DNA of 64,000 bases from CAVQBJ01 sp963710725 (GCA_963710725.1 CAVQBJ010000002.1:186001-250000), one strand, 5' to 3'; positions 7,424-16,563 are shown, counted from the stretch's first letter. The notes: generated by a model not told the origin, from the letters alone. Made by a program: numbers and translations.

Positions 7424-8353
7424 GTGGGTTTTCTCAAGCGTGACGAGTCCGACGAGGCAGCACCACAGCCAGAGGCGGTGACGGCGCCCGAGCCGACGGA
7501 CGTGATGCCGGCCGCGAGCGTCGAGGCCGCGCCGAGCGCCGGCCAGTACGAAGCGGGGTCGCTCGAAGGGATCCCGGAGGCCGGTCGCGCGCGCGTCGAG
7601 CGCATGAAGCGCGCCGTCGCGGGCGGCTTCTTCACCAGCGACCTGTCGGCCAACGAGCACTTCGTCGTCCGCGAGGCCGGGTTCGAGCCGCTCGGGCTCG
7701 TGCTCGGCTCGAGCATCTACCACATCGGCTTCCAGCAGGCCAACTGGAAGCGCAGCCAGGAGATGGGCGTGCTCACGCAGGCGATGTACCACGCTCGCGA
7801 GCTCGCGATGACGCGCATGGAGGAGGAGGCCGACCAGCTCGGGGCCGACGGCATCGTCGGCGTGCGCCTCGACATCGGCCGCTACGAGTGGGGCGCCGAC
7901 ATGGCCGAGTTCATCGCCGTCGGGACGGCGGTCAAGCATCGCGAGGGCGTGCTGCATCGGGCTCCGAACGGGCGACCGTTCACGAGCGAGTTGTCCGGCC
8001 AGGACTTCAGCACGGTGCTGCGAACCGGCTTCCGTCCGGTCGGCATGGTGATGGGCAACTGCGTCTACCACGTCGCGCACCAGAGCATGCGCCAGACGTT
8101 CCGCCAGATGGGTCAGAACCAGGAGATGACGATCTTCACCGAGGCGCTCTACGAGGCGCGCGAGCTCGCCATGCAGCGCATGCAGGCCGAGGCCGAGCAG
8201 TTGCAGGCGCGCGGGATCGTCGGGGCACGTCTGGCCCAGGGCAGCCACGGGTGGGGCTCGCACATCATCGAGTTCTTCGCCATCGGCACCGCGGTGGTGC
8301 CGGGCGAGCCCGGCGTGGAGGGGCCGACCCTCGTGCTGCCGGTCACCGGGTAG
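7424..8353 (+). CDS. Protein with two YbjQ-like (heavy-metal-binding-type) domains
   Basis: 309 residues from a GTG at 7424, with AAAGGA about 8 nt upstream. An earlier in-frame ATG overlaps the previous gene and lacks protein character. After a disordered 60-residue start there are two similar domains (about 72-172 and 190-295). Each has a conserved LGLVLGSSIYH / VGMVMGNCVYH strand, a long helix rich in ARELAM.RM, and an end like GADGIVGVRLDIG. This matches the YbjQ/DUF74 fold, a pentamer-forming family of unknown role once called heavy-metal binding. The domains diverge enough that duplication is old. Confidence 0.7.
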   Translation: MGFLKRDESDEAAPQPEAVTAPEPTDVMPAASVEAAPSAGQYEAGSLEGIPEAGRARVERMKRAVAGGFFTSDLSANEHFVVREAGFEPLGLVLGSSIYHIGFQQANWKRSQEMGVLTQAMYHARELAMTRMEEEADQLGADGIVGVRLDIGRYEWGADMAEFIAVGTAVKHREGVLHRAPNGRPFTSELSGQDFSTVLRTGFRPVGMVMGNCVYHVAHQSMRQTFRQMGQNQEMTIFTEALYEARELAMQRMQAEAEQLQARGIVGARLAQGSHGWGSHIIEFFAIGTAVVPGEPGVEGPTLVLPVTG

Positions 8354-8368
8354 CGACGCGGCCCGACA

Positions 8369-9826
8369 TCACCCCGCCGCGACGGCGTCGAGCTCGCCGA
8401 ACTGCGCGTAGGCCGCGCGGGCGCTCGTCTGGGCGCGGCGCGTGGTGGTGGCCACCCCGAGCACGAGCACGAGCACGCCACAGGCCGTCGTGAACGCCCA
8501 CCCGGCGCCGCTGGAGTGCACGAGCCCCAGGCGCAGCGCCGACTGAGCGGCGGGCGCGGCGATCGCGCCCACGACGGCCACGCCGAGCGTCTGGCCGACC
8601 TGGCGCGAGGTCGAGGCGACGGCGGCGGCGACGCCGGCCTGGGCCGGCGGCATCCCCGACACCGCGGTGACGGTGATCGGCGGGTTGACCATCCCGAAGC
8701 CGATCCCGAACACCACGTAGGCGGCGATCAGCCAGGCCACCGAGGTCGTGCTCGACAGCCCGACGAGCAGCATCACACTGCTCGCGGTGATGCCGAGGCC
8801 GCCGAGCACGAGCGGCACGCGCGTACCTCGCCGGCCGACGAGGCGGCCCGACAGGGGAGAGAAGACGATCGTCATCGCCGCGAGCGGCAGCACGTACAGC
8901 CCGGCGTGCAGCGCCGAGAGGCCGCGCACCTCCTGGAGGTAGAGGGTGTTGAGGAACAGGTAGCCGCCGAGCGCGGCGAACGAGCTCACCGCGATCGCCG
9001 CCGCTCCCGAGAAAGGGATGCTGCGGAAGAAGCCGAGCTCGATCAGCGGGTCGTGGTGTCGCGACTCGTGTCGCAGCAGGCCGGCGAACGACGCGATGAC
9101 GACCACGAACAGCGCGAGCTCGCGTGCCGACGTCCACCCGAGCCGGGGTCCCTCGATGATCGCGAAGGTCAGCGTGGCGAGCATCACGACGACGAGCAGC
9201 TGGCCGAGGGCGTCGAAGCGGCGCGGGTGCTCGGCCCGCGACTCGGGCACGAAGCGCGCGGTGAGGACGAGCGCGGCGAGCCCGATGGGGATGTTGATCC
9301 AGAAGATCGACGGCCAGCCGACCGAGTCGACGAGCGCGCCGCCGACGACCGGGCCGAGGGCGAAGCTGACCCCAACCGTCGCTCCCCACAGGCCGATCGC
9401 CTGGGCCCGCTCGCGCGGGTCCTCGAACGTGTTGCGGATGATCGACATCGCCACCGGGTTGAGCATCGAGCCGCCGACGCCCTGGAGCATCCGGAAGGCG
9501 ACGAGCCAGGTGAGGCTCGGCGCCAGGCTGCACAGCAGCGAGCCGAGGGTGAACAGCAGCAGCCCGAGCTGGAACACGCGCCGGCGCCCGAAGCGGTCGG
9601 CCATCGAGCCCGACAGGAGCAGCAGGCTGGCGATCACCAGCGTGTAGGCGCTCACCGTCCACTGCAGGCCGGACACGCTCGCGTGCAGATCCCGCCCGAT
9701 CGAGGGCAGGGCGACGTTGACGATCGTGTTGTCGAGGCCCACGATGAGCAGGCTCATGCAGCAGATCCCCAGGATGAGCAATCGCCGGCGGCGGTCGATC
9801 GACGTCACTGAGACAGCGGTGGCCAC
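8369..9826 (-). CDS. MFS drug exporter, DHA2 (EmrB/QacA) family
   Basis: 485 residues from a GTG at 9826. The open frame extends to 9925 but the added residues are not protein-like. The many hydrophobic segments fit the 14-helix DHA2 layout. Signature motifs are LDNTIVNVALPSI in helix 1, motif A GSMADRFGRRRVF, and motif C ALGPVVGGALVD. Such pumps expel drugs or cationic dyes using the proton gradient; the substrate here is unknown. The gene converges with the YbjQ-like gene (15 nt between stops) and is transcribed away from the small gene at 9904. No adjacent TetR/MarR regulator is visible. Confidence 0.92.
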   Translation of the reverse strand: MATAVSVTSIDRRRRLLILGICCMSLLIVGLDNTIVNVALPSIGRDLHASVSGLQWTVSAYTLVIASLLLLSGSMADRFGRRRVFQLGLLLFTLGSLLCSLAPSLTWLVAFRMLQGVGGSMLNPVAMSIIRNTFEDPRERAQAIGLWGATVGVSFALGPVVGGALVDSVGWPSIFWINIPIGLAALVLTARFVPESRAEHPRRFDALGQLLVVVMLATLTFAIIEGPRLGWTSARELALFVVVIASFAGLLRHESRHHDPLIELGFFRSIPFSGAAAIAVSSFAALGGYLFLNTLYLQEVRGLSALHAGLYVLPLAAMTIVFSPLSGRLVGRRGTRVPLVLGGLGITASSVMLLVGLSSTTSVAWLIAAYVVFGIGFGMVNPPITVTAVSGMPPAQAGVAAAVASTSRQVGQTLGVAVVGAIAAPAAQSALRLGLVHSSGAGWAFTTACGVLVLVLGVATTTRRAQTSARAAYAQFGELDAVAAG

Positions 9827-9889
9827 ACACGCATCGTAGGAGCGCGATCGAGTCGGCCGTGCCGGTCCGGAGGCGACCTCCCTACCACG

Positions 9890-9895
9890 TAAGAT
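9890..9895 (+). promoter_or_regulatory. Candidate -10 box TAAGAT (leaderless gene)
   Basis: TAAGAT ends 8 nt before the ATG at 9904, and no ribosome-binding site lies between. Transcription would start at or next to the start codon. The -35 is not clear. Confidence 0.4.
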
Positions 9896-9903
9896 CCGCC
9901 CGC

Positions 9904-10212
9904 ATGGACGCACCGCCGACGCCACAGGAGGTTGAGCAGGTCGAGCGGGAACTCCTCGACGGCTTTCACCGCGAGGTGTCCGCGGCCGCCGAGGGGATGG
10001 CCGCGGCGATGGTGGTGGGCGCCTACCCCGACACGGTGATCCGCGTCGTGGCGACGGCCCAGGGCGAGTCGCGCAGCCACGACTGGTCGATCTGGGACGG
10101 CGAGATGACCGGAGACGTGCCGCGTCCCGGCGCCGTCGCAGAGTTCCTGCAGGTCCTCGAGCTGCGGATCATCGAGTGGCTCGCGGCCGCCTACTGGCGC
10201 TGGCCGACCTAG
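9904..10212 (+). CDS. Small hypothetical protein (102 aa)
   Basis: The ATG at 9904 was chosen because a -10-like box sits 8 nt upstream. The in-frame extension to 9859 overlaps that box. The protein is acidic and mostly helical (EVEQVERELLDGFHREVSAA), followed by a strand-rich middle and a Trp-rich end (WLAAAYWRWPT). There are no membrane segments or metal-binding motifs. It is a stand-alone gene between the divergent MFS gene and a secreted hydrolase. No family recognised. Confidence 0.6.
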   Translation: MDAPPTPQEVEQVERELLDGFHREVSAAAEGMAAAMVVGAYPDTVIRVVATAQGESRSHDWSIWDGEMTGDVPRPGAVAEFLQVLELRIIEWLAAAYWRWPT

Positions 10213-10342
10213 CGGCCGGTCTGGAAGCGGCGGCGGCGCCGGGTCGCGGACGGCGCGGCGCGGCGACTGGGCGTAGGCGCTTGGCGGACCTTTCTCACAT
10301 TGTGCTTCCGGGATCCCGCGCCGGACGTGCCATCGTGATCGC

Positions 10343-12619
10343 ATGAGGAGAGGGGACGCAGCGCTGCGCCGTGCCCGTTGGGCGGCGGGTCTCGGGCTCG
10401 CCGCCGCCGCGCTCTCGGTCCCGTGGTTCGCGAGCGCGCTCGCCGCGCCGGCGCCGCCCCGGGCCGCCGGCCTGGACGTCCGAGGGAGCGCCGAGCAGGT
10501 CGACGTCACCGGCCTGAGAGCGGGGGGGACGGCGATCCTGCTCGGTCACCGCGGGGCCGTCCTGCAGGTGCGCCGCGCCGACTCGCTCGGCGGGGTCCTG
10601 TTCCGCGGGGTCGCGCCGGGCGCCGGCTATCGGGTGCGCGAGGGCGGTCGCCCCGGGCTGGTGTCCGCAGCGGTGACGGTGCTGAGCGACCGCTCCGCGC
10701 CCCCGAACACACGCCTCTACGAGCAGCGACTGCCGACGAGCGGCTACGGGTATCTGACCACGCGGGACGGCACGACGCTCGCGATCGACGTGCACCTGCC
10801 GGTCGGCGCCGCTCGCGGGCCGTATCCCACGCTCGTCGAGTACTCCGGCTACGGCTACGCCGACCCCGCCGGTCCCGACAGCGGGATCGCCCCGATCGCG
10901 AACGCACTCGGGTTCGCCGTGGTCGACGTGAACATGCGCGGCACCGGCTGCTCGGGTGGGGCCTTCGACTACTTCGAGCCGCTGCAGTCACTCGACGGCT
11001 ACGACGTCATCGAGACCGTCGCGCACCAACCCTGGGTCGCGGATCACCGGGTCGGCATGATCGGCGTGTCCTACGGGGGCATCAGCCAGCTGTTCGTGGC
11101 CGCAACCGATCCGCCGGACCTGGCGGCGATCGCGCCACTGTCGGTGATCGACGACACCGCGACGACGCTGTACCCGGGCGGCATCCTCAACACCGGCTTC
11201 GCCCTGTCGTGGGCCAAGGAACGTGTGCACGACGCCCTGCCGGCGTCGCCGACCGGGGGCCAGGCCTGGGCGCTGCAGCGGATCCGCGCCGGCGATGCCA
11301 CCTGCCGGGCCAACCAGGCCCTGCACGGCGAGGCGGTCAACCTGCTCGCCAAGGTGGCCGCCAACCGCTACTACGTGCCGTCGGTGGCCGATCCGCTCGC
11401 GCCGACGACCTTCGTGCACAAGATCACGGTGCCCGTCTATCTCGCCTGCCAGTGGACCGACGAGCAGACGGGGGCCCACTGCCCGGCGCTGGCCGACCGC
11501 TTCACCGGCACCCGGCGCAAGTGGTTCACGTTCACGAACGGGACGCACATCGACTCGATGGATCCAGCGACGTTCGTGCGGTGGTCCGACTTCCTGGAGC
11601 TGTTCGTCGCCCGGCGCGCGCCGCGGCTCTCGCCGACGATCCGCGCGCTCGCACCAGCCTTGTTCGAGCAGTTCACCGGGGTCGCGGGGGTGACCCTCCC
11701 GGCGGACCCGATCCAGGCGCAGCCCAACTATCGCGCCGCGCTGGCGGCGTTCGAGCGCCTGCCGCCCGTGCGCATCCTGTTCGACAACGGCGCCGCAGGC
11801 GCGCCCGGCGTTCCGGGGGCCGCCTTCGAGCAGTCCTTCCCGAGCCTGCCTGTGCCCGGGACCGAGGCCCGCTCGTGGTACCTCACCTCCGGCGGAGGGC
11901 TGGGCGGCGCCCACGCGGTGCGGGCCGGCGTCGACCGCTTCACGTGGAGTCCGCGCGCCCGGCCGGCCACCGACTTCAGCGGCGATACGGCCGGTGGACC
12001 CGGCGGCCTGTGGACCGCCACGCCCCAGTACCACTGGGCGCAGAACCCGCCGGGGACGGCGCTGTCCTACCTGACCGGCCCCCTGCCGGTCAACACGGCG
12101 GTCATCGGCGCCGGACTGGTGCAGGCCTGGATCCGCTCGTCGGCGCCGAGCGTCGACCTCCAGGTCACGGTGTCCGAGGTCAGGCCCGACGGCCGGGAGA
12201 CCTTCGTGCAGGACGGCTGGCTGCGCGTGAGCGAGCGTGCGCTGGACGCGCGCAAGAGCACCCCGCTCGCGCCGGTCCTCAGCCTGCGCCGTGCCGACGC
12301 GAGGCCGCTGCCCGCCGGGCGCTTCGCCGAGGTCACCGTGCCGCTGTACTACGAGGGCCACGTGTACCGCGCCGGTTCGCGGATTCGCATCACGATCGCC
12401 GCCCCGGGAGGTGACCAGCCGATATGGGCCTTCGCCGACCTGACGCCGTCGCGGCCGGTATCGGTGTCGCTCGCCTATTCGCGCACGATGCCGTCGCGGC
12501 TGGTGCTGCCAGTCGTCCCGGGAGTGAAGGTGCCGACGGGGCTCCCGCCGTGTCCGGGCCTGCGCGGCGAGCCGTGCCGGATCTACCGCCCGCTCGCCAA
12601 CGAGTCGGGAGGGTCCTAG
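10343..12619 (+). CDS. Secreted CocE/NonD-type (X-Pro dipeptidyl-peptidase S15 family) hydrolase
   Basis: 758 residues with an N-terminal signal peptide (about 1-35, Arg-rich then hydrophobic, cut after ALA). The alpha/beta-hydrolase core carries the nucleophile in GVSYGGISQ (Ser about 240), an Asp in QWTDEQTG (about 372) and His in GTHIDSMD (about 401). The C-terminal 250 residues form the jelly-roll domain typical of CocE/PepX. The YSGYGYADPAG region and the oxyanion tyrosines fit the family. Members cleave acyl esters, amides or X-Pro peptides; the substrate cannot be read from sequence. It lies alone, with about 130 nt upstream and no obvious partner genes. Confidence 0.9.
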   Translation: MRRGDAALRRARWAAGLGLAAAALSVPWFASALAAPAPPRAAGLDVRGSAEQVDVTGLRAGGTAILLGHRGAVLQVRRADSLGGVLFRGVAPGAGYRVREGGRPGLVSAAVTVLSDRSAPPNTRLYEQRLPTSGYGYLTTRDGTTLAIDVHLPVGAARGPYPTLVEYSGYGYADPAGPDSGIAPIANALGFAVVDVNMRGTGCSGGAFDYFEPLQSLDGYDVIETVAHQPWVADHRVGMIGVSYGGISQLFVAATDPPDLAAIAPLSVIDDTATTLYPGGILNTGFALSWAKERVHDALPASPTGGQAWALQRIRAGDATCRANQALHGEAVNLLAKVAANRYYVPSVADPLAPTTFVHKITVPVYLACQWTDEQTGAHCPALADRFTGTRRKWFTFTNGTHIDSMDPATFVRWSDFLELFVARRAPRLSPTIRALAPALFEQFTGVAGVTLPADPIQAQPNYRAALAAFERLPPVRILFDNGAAGAPGVPGAAFEQSFPSLPVPGTEARSWYLTSGGGLGGAHAVRAGVDRFTWSPRARPATDFSGDTAGGPGGLWTATPQYHWAQNPPGTALSYLTGPLPVNTAVIGAGLVQAWIRSSAPSVDLQVTVSEVRPDGRETFVQDGWLRVSERALDARKSTPLAPVLSLRRADARPLPAGRFAEVTVPLYYEGHVYRAGSRIRITIAAPGGDQPIWAFADLTPSRPVSVSLAYSRTMPSRLVLPVVPGVKVPTGLPPCPGLRGEPCRIYRPLANESGGS

Positions 12620-12806
12620 CTCAGCGCGCGGGCCGCGCGACCCGGAAGCGATGGGCGCCGGCGAACGGGGGCTCGGCCCAGCGCTCGTGCGCTGCGGCGC
12701 CGCCCGTGGGCCGGGCCCGCAGCGCGGCGACGCGACCGGTCGCCTCGCCGGAGTCCGGTCGAGCGGCGCCATGGCGGCGGATCTCGGTTACCGATGGAAT
12801 GACCAT

Positions 12807-12818
12807 GTCTGTATAGAC
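12807..12818. promoter_or_regulatory. Candidate operator palindrome GTCTGTATAGAC
   Basis: A 12-bp inverted repeat (GTCT-N4-AGAC) lies in the 282-bp gap 12620-12901 upstream of the oxidoreductase gene. A promoter-like pair TTGCAT (12859-12864) and TAGACG (12881-12886), spaced 16 nt, follows downstream. The palindrome has a TetR-type look, but no regulator gene is adjacent. The rest of the gap shows nothing I can support. Confidence 0.25.
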
Positions 12819-12901
12819 GCCGGTCGGGGGCGTTCAATTCCATCGCCGCGCGGCATCATTGCATTACGGATCGGATGCGATAGACGAGAGGAAGGGTCCC
12901 A

Positions 12902-13822
12902 ATGCCCCGAGCTGTGCGGTTCGATCACTACGGCGACGTCGACGTGCTCGACGTCGTGGAGGTGGAGCGCCCGGTGCCTGGGCCCGGCGAGGCGCTCGTG
13001 CGGGTCAAGGCGGCCGGCATCAATCCGGGCGAGGCGAAGATCCGCCAGGGCATGCTGCACGACCGCTTCCCGGCCACCTTCCCGTCCGGGGAGGGAAGTG
13101 ACCTGGCCGGCGTGGTCGAGGAGCTCGGCGACGGTGTCGATGGCTTCGCGGTCGGCGACGAGGTGATCGGCTTCACCGATGAGCGCGCAAGCCAGGCCGA
13201 CTACGTGGTGGTGCCCGCCGGCCATCTGACGCTCAAGCCGGCCCACGTTCCCTGGGAGGTCGCCGGGGCACTCGCCGTCGCCGGCGCGACGGCGTACGCT
13301 GCGGTGCGCGCCGTGGCCGCGGGGCCGGGCGACGTGGTCGTCGTCTCGGGCGCGGCCGGCGGCGTCGGCTCGATCGCCGTGCAGCTCGCGCGTCGGGCCG
13401 GGGCGACGGTCGTCGGCGTCGCCGGCGAGGCCAACCACGACTGGCTGCGCGGCATCGGCGCGATCCCCGTCGCGTACGGCGACGGCGTCGGCGACCGGAT
13501 CCGCGCGGCGGCCGGCGGAGCGGTCGACGCGTTCATCGACACCCACGGCGACGGGTACGTCGAGCTTGCGGTCGAGCTCGGCGTCGCGCCGCAGCGCATC
13601 GACACGATCGCCGACTTCGCCGCCGCGGCGCGGTTCGGCGTGAAGACCGACGGCAATGCGGCCGGGGCGAGCGCGGAGGTGCTCGCCGAGCTGGCGGCGC
13701 TCGTCGACCGCGGTGAGCTCGAGGTCCCGATCGCGCGGACGTACCCGCTCGACGAGGTGCGTGACGCCTACCGCGAGCTCGAGCACGGGCACACCCGCGG
13801 GAAGATCGTGCTCGTCCCGTGA
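12902..13822 (+). CDS. NADP-dependent quinone-oxidoreductase-type (zinc-free MDR) protein
   Basis: 306 residues. The N-terminal GroES-like domain reads MPRAVRFDHYGDVDVL and has AAGINPGEAKIRQG. The Rossmann nucleotide-binding motif SGAAGGVGSIAVQLA is at about 148-162. The zinc ligands of alcohol dehydrogenases are absent, placing it with quinone oxidoreductases (QOR-like, NADPH-dependent). The substrate is probably a quinone or enone. AGGAAGG lies about 7 nt before the ATG, a strong ribosome-binding site. The stop overlaps the GTG of the next gene, so the two are coupled. Confidence 0.9.
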   Translation: MPRAVRFDHYGDVDVLDVVEVERPVPGPGEALVRVKAAGINPGEAKIRQGMLHDRFPATFPSGEGSDLAGVVEELGDGVDGFAVGDEVIGFTDERASQADYVVVPAGHLTLKPAHVPWEVAGALAVAGATAYAAVRAVAAGPGDVVVVSGAAGGVGSIAVQLARRAGATVVGVAGEANHDWLRGIGAIPVAYGDGVGDRIRAAAGGAVDAFIDTHGDGYVELAVELGVAPQRIDTIADFAAAARFGVKTDGNAAGASAEVLAELAALVDRGELEVPIARTYPLDEVRDAYRELEHGHTRGKIVLVP

Positions 13823-14160
13823 CGGCCGAGCACGCGCCGCACAACGCGATGGACGACGCGGGTGAGATCGCGCGCTTCCACGACCGCTGCAGCGACCTCA
13901 TGCGCGAGCTCCTCGACGGGCTCGCCGCTACGCCCGACCGGCCGCGCCCGTTCGGCGAGATCGAGGACGCGATCGGCTGGCCGCGCCGGCGAATCGCGTC
14001 GGTGCTCGGCGGCGTGTCGCACCTGCGCCACCTGGAGTTCGGGGGGCGGCGGCCCTATCGCTTCCACGGCGACCGCGACTCGGCGTCGGGGCGCTGGGAG
14101 ATGTGGATGGATGGCACGCAGGCGCGGGCGGTGCGGGCGGCGCGGGGCGGGCGCGGCTGA
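13819..14160 (+). CDS. Hypothetical protein, possible winged-helix (113 aa)
   Basis: The GTG overlaps the oxidoreductase stop (GTGA), so the two genes are translationally coupled. The sequence is helical with FGEIEDAIGWPRRRIASVLG, which reads like a recognition-helix region, then strands (LEFGGRRPYRFHGD) that could form the wing. A small winged-helix DNA-binding protein fits, perhaps regulating or assisting the oxidoreductase; this is inference from pattern. It ends 4 nt before the convergent epimerase gene. Confidence 0.6.
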   Translation: MTAEHAPHNAMDDAGEIARFHDRCSDLMRELLDGLAATPDRPRPFGEIEDAIGWPRRRIASVLGGVSHLRHLEFGGRRPYRFHGDRDSASGRWEMWMDGTQARAVRAARGGRG

Positions 14161-14164
14161 CGCG

Positions 14165-15151
14165 TCAGGGCGTCGGGCGCCCGTCGAGCGCCCATCGCGC
14201 CGCCGCGCCGAGGGCGGCGACCGCGGGACGCGAGGCGTAGCCGAGCTCGGATCGCGCCTTGGCGTCGTCAAACAGGTGCGGGAGCCGTCCGGCCCGCACC
14301 TCGTCGAGCACGAGCAGCCGCGGACGGCGACCGAACGGCGCGAGCGCGGCGTCGGCGACCCGGGCGGCCATGTGCGCCGCCGCCCAGGGCACCGGCACGC
14401 GTGGTGGCGTGAGGCCGGCCGCTGCAGCGACGGCGGCGAACACGTCGCGGATGGCCATGTTCTCGCCGCCGAGCAGGTAGCGCTCTCCGGTACGCCCGCG
14501 CTCGAACGCGAGGACGTGTCCGCCGGCCACGTCCTCGACGGCCACGACGTTCAGCGCGCTGCGCGCGAGGTAGGCCCGGGCGCGCCCGGCGGCGACGTCG
14601 GCGACCATCTTGCCCGTCGGGGTCGGGCGCAGGTCGCCCGGGCCGACCGGGACCGTCGGGTTGACGACGACGACGTCGCCGCCCTCGCGGGCGGCCGCCA
14701 GCGCCAGGCGCTCGCCCGCGAGCTTCGTGCGCTTGTAGGGGATGGTGAGGTCCCGCGACGGGGGCAGGTCCCGCTCGGTGGCGACCCGGCCGGGCGCCGG
14801 ACCGCACGTCGCGCACGAGCTCGTGTGCACGATCCGCCGCCGCGGCCCGCGCAGCGCCGCATCGAGCAGCGCGCGCGTCCCGCGGACGTTCACCGCCTCC
14901 ATGAGCGCCGCGTCATCGCGGGCGTAGCTGTAGACGGCGGCGAGGTGGAAAACGGCGTCGCAGCCGTCGACCGCGAGCCGCAGCGCGTCGGGGTCGAGCA
15001 CGTCGCCGAGCACCAGCTCGACGTCGTCGGGGAGGACGCCGGCGCGCGGCGCGCGGCGATCGAAGGCCCGCACCTGCGCTCCCTGCGCGTGAAGGGCGGC
15101 GACGACGTGGCTGCCGATGAAACCGCCCGCGCCGGTGACAAGCGCTCTCAC
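14165..15151 (-). CDS. NAD-dependent epimerase/dehydratase, HpnA-like
   Basis: 328 residues from a GTG at 15151 that overlaps the aminotransferase stop (GTGA). This start places the NAD-binding motif TGAGGFIGSH at residue 6, as usual for extended SDR enzymes. The catalytic YKRTK and the run VNPTVPVGPGDLRPTPTGKM, followed by NVVAVEDVAGGHVLAFERG and GERYLLGGENM, closely resemble HpnA, the hopanoid-associated sugar epimerase. Length fits (about 330). The HpnA assignment is from remembered family signatures; other hopanoid genes are not in the window. Confidence 0.82.
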   Translation of the reverse strand: MRALVTGAGGFIGSHVVAALHAQGAQVRAFDRRAPRAGVLPDDVELVLGDVLDPDALRLAVDGCDAVFHLAAVYSYARDDAALMEAVNVRGTRALLDAALRGPRRRIVHTSSCATCGPAPGRVATERDLPPSRDLTIPYKRTKLAGERLALAAAREGGDVVVVNPTVPVGPGDLRPTPTGKMVADVAAGRARAYLARSALNVVAVEDVAGGHVLAFERGRTGERYLLGGENMAIRDVFAAVAAAAGLTPPRVPVPWAAAHMAARVADAALAPFGRRPRLLVLDEVRAGRLPHLFDDAKARSELGYASRPAVAALGAAARWALDGRPTP

Positions 15152-16563
15152 GCCGCCGTCCGCGACGGGCGCGAGCGGCGCGAGCGCGCGGTGCCGCGAG
15201 CCATCCGCCATCCGAAGCGGGCCATCGCCGATGGGACGTGCTCGGCTCCGGCCACCACCTCGGCGAGGGCGTCGGCGAACCGGCGCACGTCGGATTCCTC
15301 GATCACCAGGGGGGGAAGCGCCTTCACGACGTTCATGCGGTGTCCGGCCACCTGACAGAGGATGCGGTGGTCGTGGAAGAGCGGAACCGTGACCAGCTGG
15401 GCGAACAGCCCGGGTTGGGCGCGCTCGACGGCGCGGAAGATCGAACGGCCGGGCGCCGCCGCCGGCTCGCCGAGCTCGATCGCCCACATCAGCCCGAGGC
15501 CGCGTACCTCGCGCACGATCTCGTGACGCTCGACGAGCGGGCGGGTGAGCTCGAGCAGCAGCGCACCCATGCGCTCGGCATGGGCGACGAGGCCGTCGCG
15601 GTCGAGCACGCGCAGCGTCGCGAGGGCCGTCGCAGCGGCGAGATCGTTACCGCCGAACGTCGATCCGTGGCGCACGGCGCGCTCCATGCCGTCGAACACG
15701 CGGTCGAAGGCGCGGCGTGACACGAGCACGGCACCGATCGGCACGAGCCCGCCGGACAGCGCCTTGGCCAGGCAGATCATGTCCGGCTGCAGGTCCCAGT
15801 GCTCGAGCGCGAGGAATCGCCCGGTGCGGCCGATCCCCGTCTGCACCTCGTCGCACACGAACAGCGCCCCGGCCTGCCGGCACAGCGACTGCGCGGCCGG
15901 AAGGTAGTCGTCCGGTGGGACGTTTACCCCCTTGCCCTGAACCGGCTCGACGACGAGCGCGGCCACGTCACCGCGCCCGAGCTCGACCGCGAGCGCGGCG
16001 CTGTCGCCGAAGGGCACCGGGTCGCAGCCGGGGACGAGCGGGCCGAACCCGCTGCGAAACTCGTCGTTGCCGTTGAGCGACAGCGCCCCGAGCGTCAGCC
16101 CGTGGAATGCGTGCTCGGCGTAGAGGATGCGCGGCCGTCCGGTGGCGGCGCGGGCGATCTTCATCGCCGCCTCGACCGCCTCCGTGCCGCTGTTGGCCGG
16201 GACCATCGCCGCCACGCTGCCCGGGGCGCGCGCGAGCAGCTGCTCGGCCAGCACGCCGCTCAGGAGCGTCACGCCGAGCTGGGGCAGGTTGGCCGTCTCG
16301 GCGGCGAGCACCTCGTGCACCGCCGAGATCACGTCGGGGTGGTTGCGTCCGAGCGCGAAGACCCCGTAGCCGGACAGCAGGTCCAGGTAGCGCGCGCCGT
16401 CGGCGTCGACGAGGTGCGCGCCGCGCCCCGCGACCCAGGTGCGATCGAAGCCGAGCGTGCGCAGGATCCGACCCATCTGCGGGTTGAGGTAGCGCTGATT
16501 GAGCGCCATCTCCTCGCCGGTGCGGGCGGCGAGGAGCTCGCGGATCTCGGGGATCTCGCTCAT
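15148..16563 (-). CDS. Class III (PLP-dependent) aminotransferase
   Basis: 471 residues from the ATG at 16563; the longer open frame runs into the divergent promoter region. The family signature is complete: NSGTEAVEAAMK, HAFHGLTLGALS, PLP-contact Asp in VCDEVQTGIGRTG (D238) and Schiff-base Lys in CLAKALSGGLVPIG (K267). Closest types are ornithine, acetylornithine or 4-aminobutyrate aminotransferases. The gene overlaps the HpnA-like epimerase gene by 4 nt. A role resembling HpnO, which makes aminobacteriohopanetriol, is possible but not shown. The C-terminal 25 residues are an Arg/Ser-rich extension. Confidence 0.88.
   Translation of the reverse strand: MSEIPEIRELLAARTGEEMALNQRYLNPQMGRILRTLGFDRTWVAGRGAHLVDADGARYLDLLSGYGVFALGRNHPDVISAVHEVLAAETANLPQLGVTLLSGVLAEQLLARAPGSVAAMVPANSGTEAVEAAMKIARAATGRPRILYAEHAFHGLTLGALSLNGNDEFRSGFGPLVPGCDPVPFGDSAALAVELGRGDVAALVVEPVQGKGVNVPPDDYLPAAQSLCRQAGALFVCDEVQTGIGRTGRFLALEHWDLQPDMICLAKALSGGLVPIGAVLVSRRAFDRVFDGMERAVRHGSTFGGNDLAAATALATLRVLDRDGLVAHAERMGALLLELTRPLVERHEIVREVRGLGLMWAIELGEPAAAPGRSIFRAVERAQPGLFAQLVTVPLFHDHRILCQVAGHRMNVVKALPPLVIEESDVRRFADALAEVVAGAEHVPSAMARFGWRMARGTARSRRSRPSRTAA

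Noticed and set aside
12621..12806. 61-residue minus-strand ORF between the S15 hydrolase and the oxidoreductase
   Set aside because: No ribosome-binding site, Arg/Ala-rich, no recognisable motif, overlaps a candidate regulatory gap.
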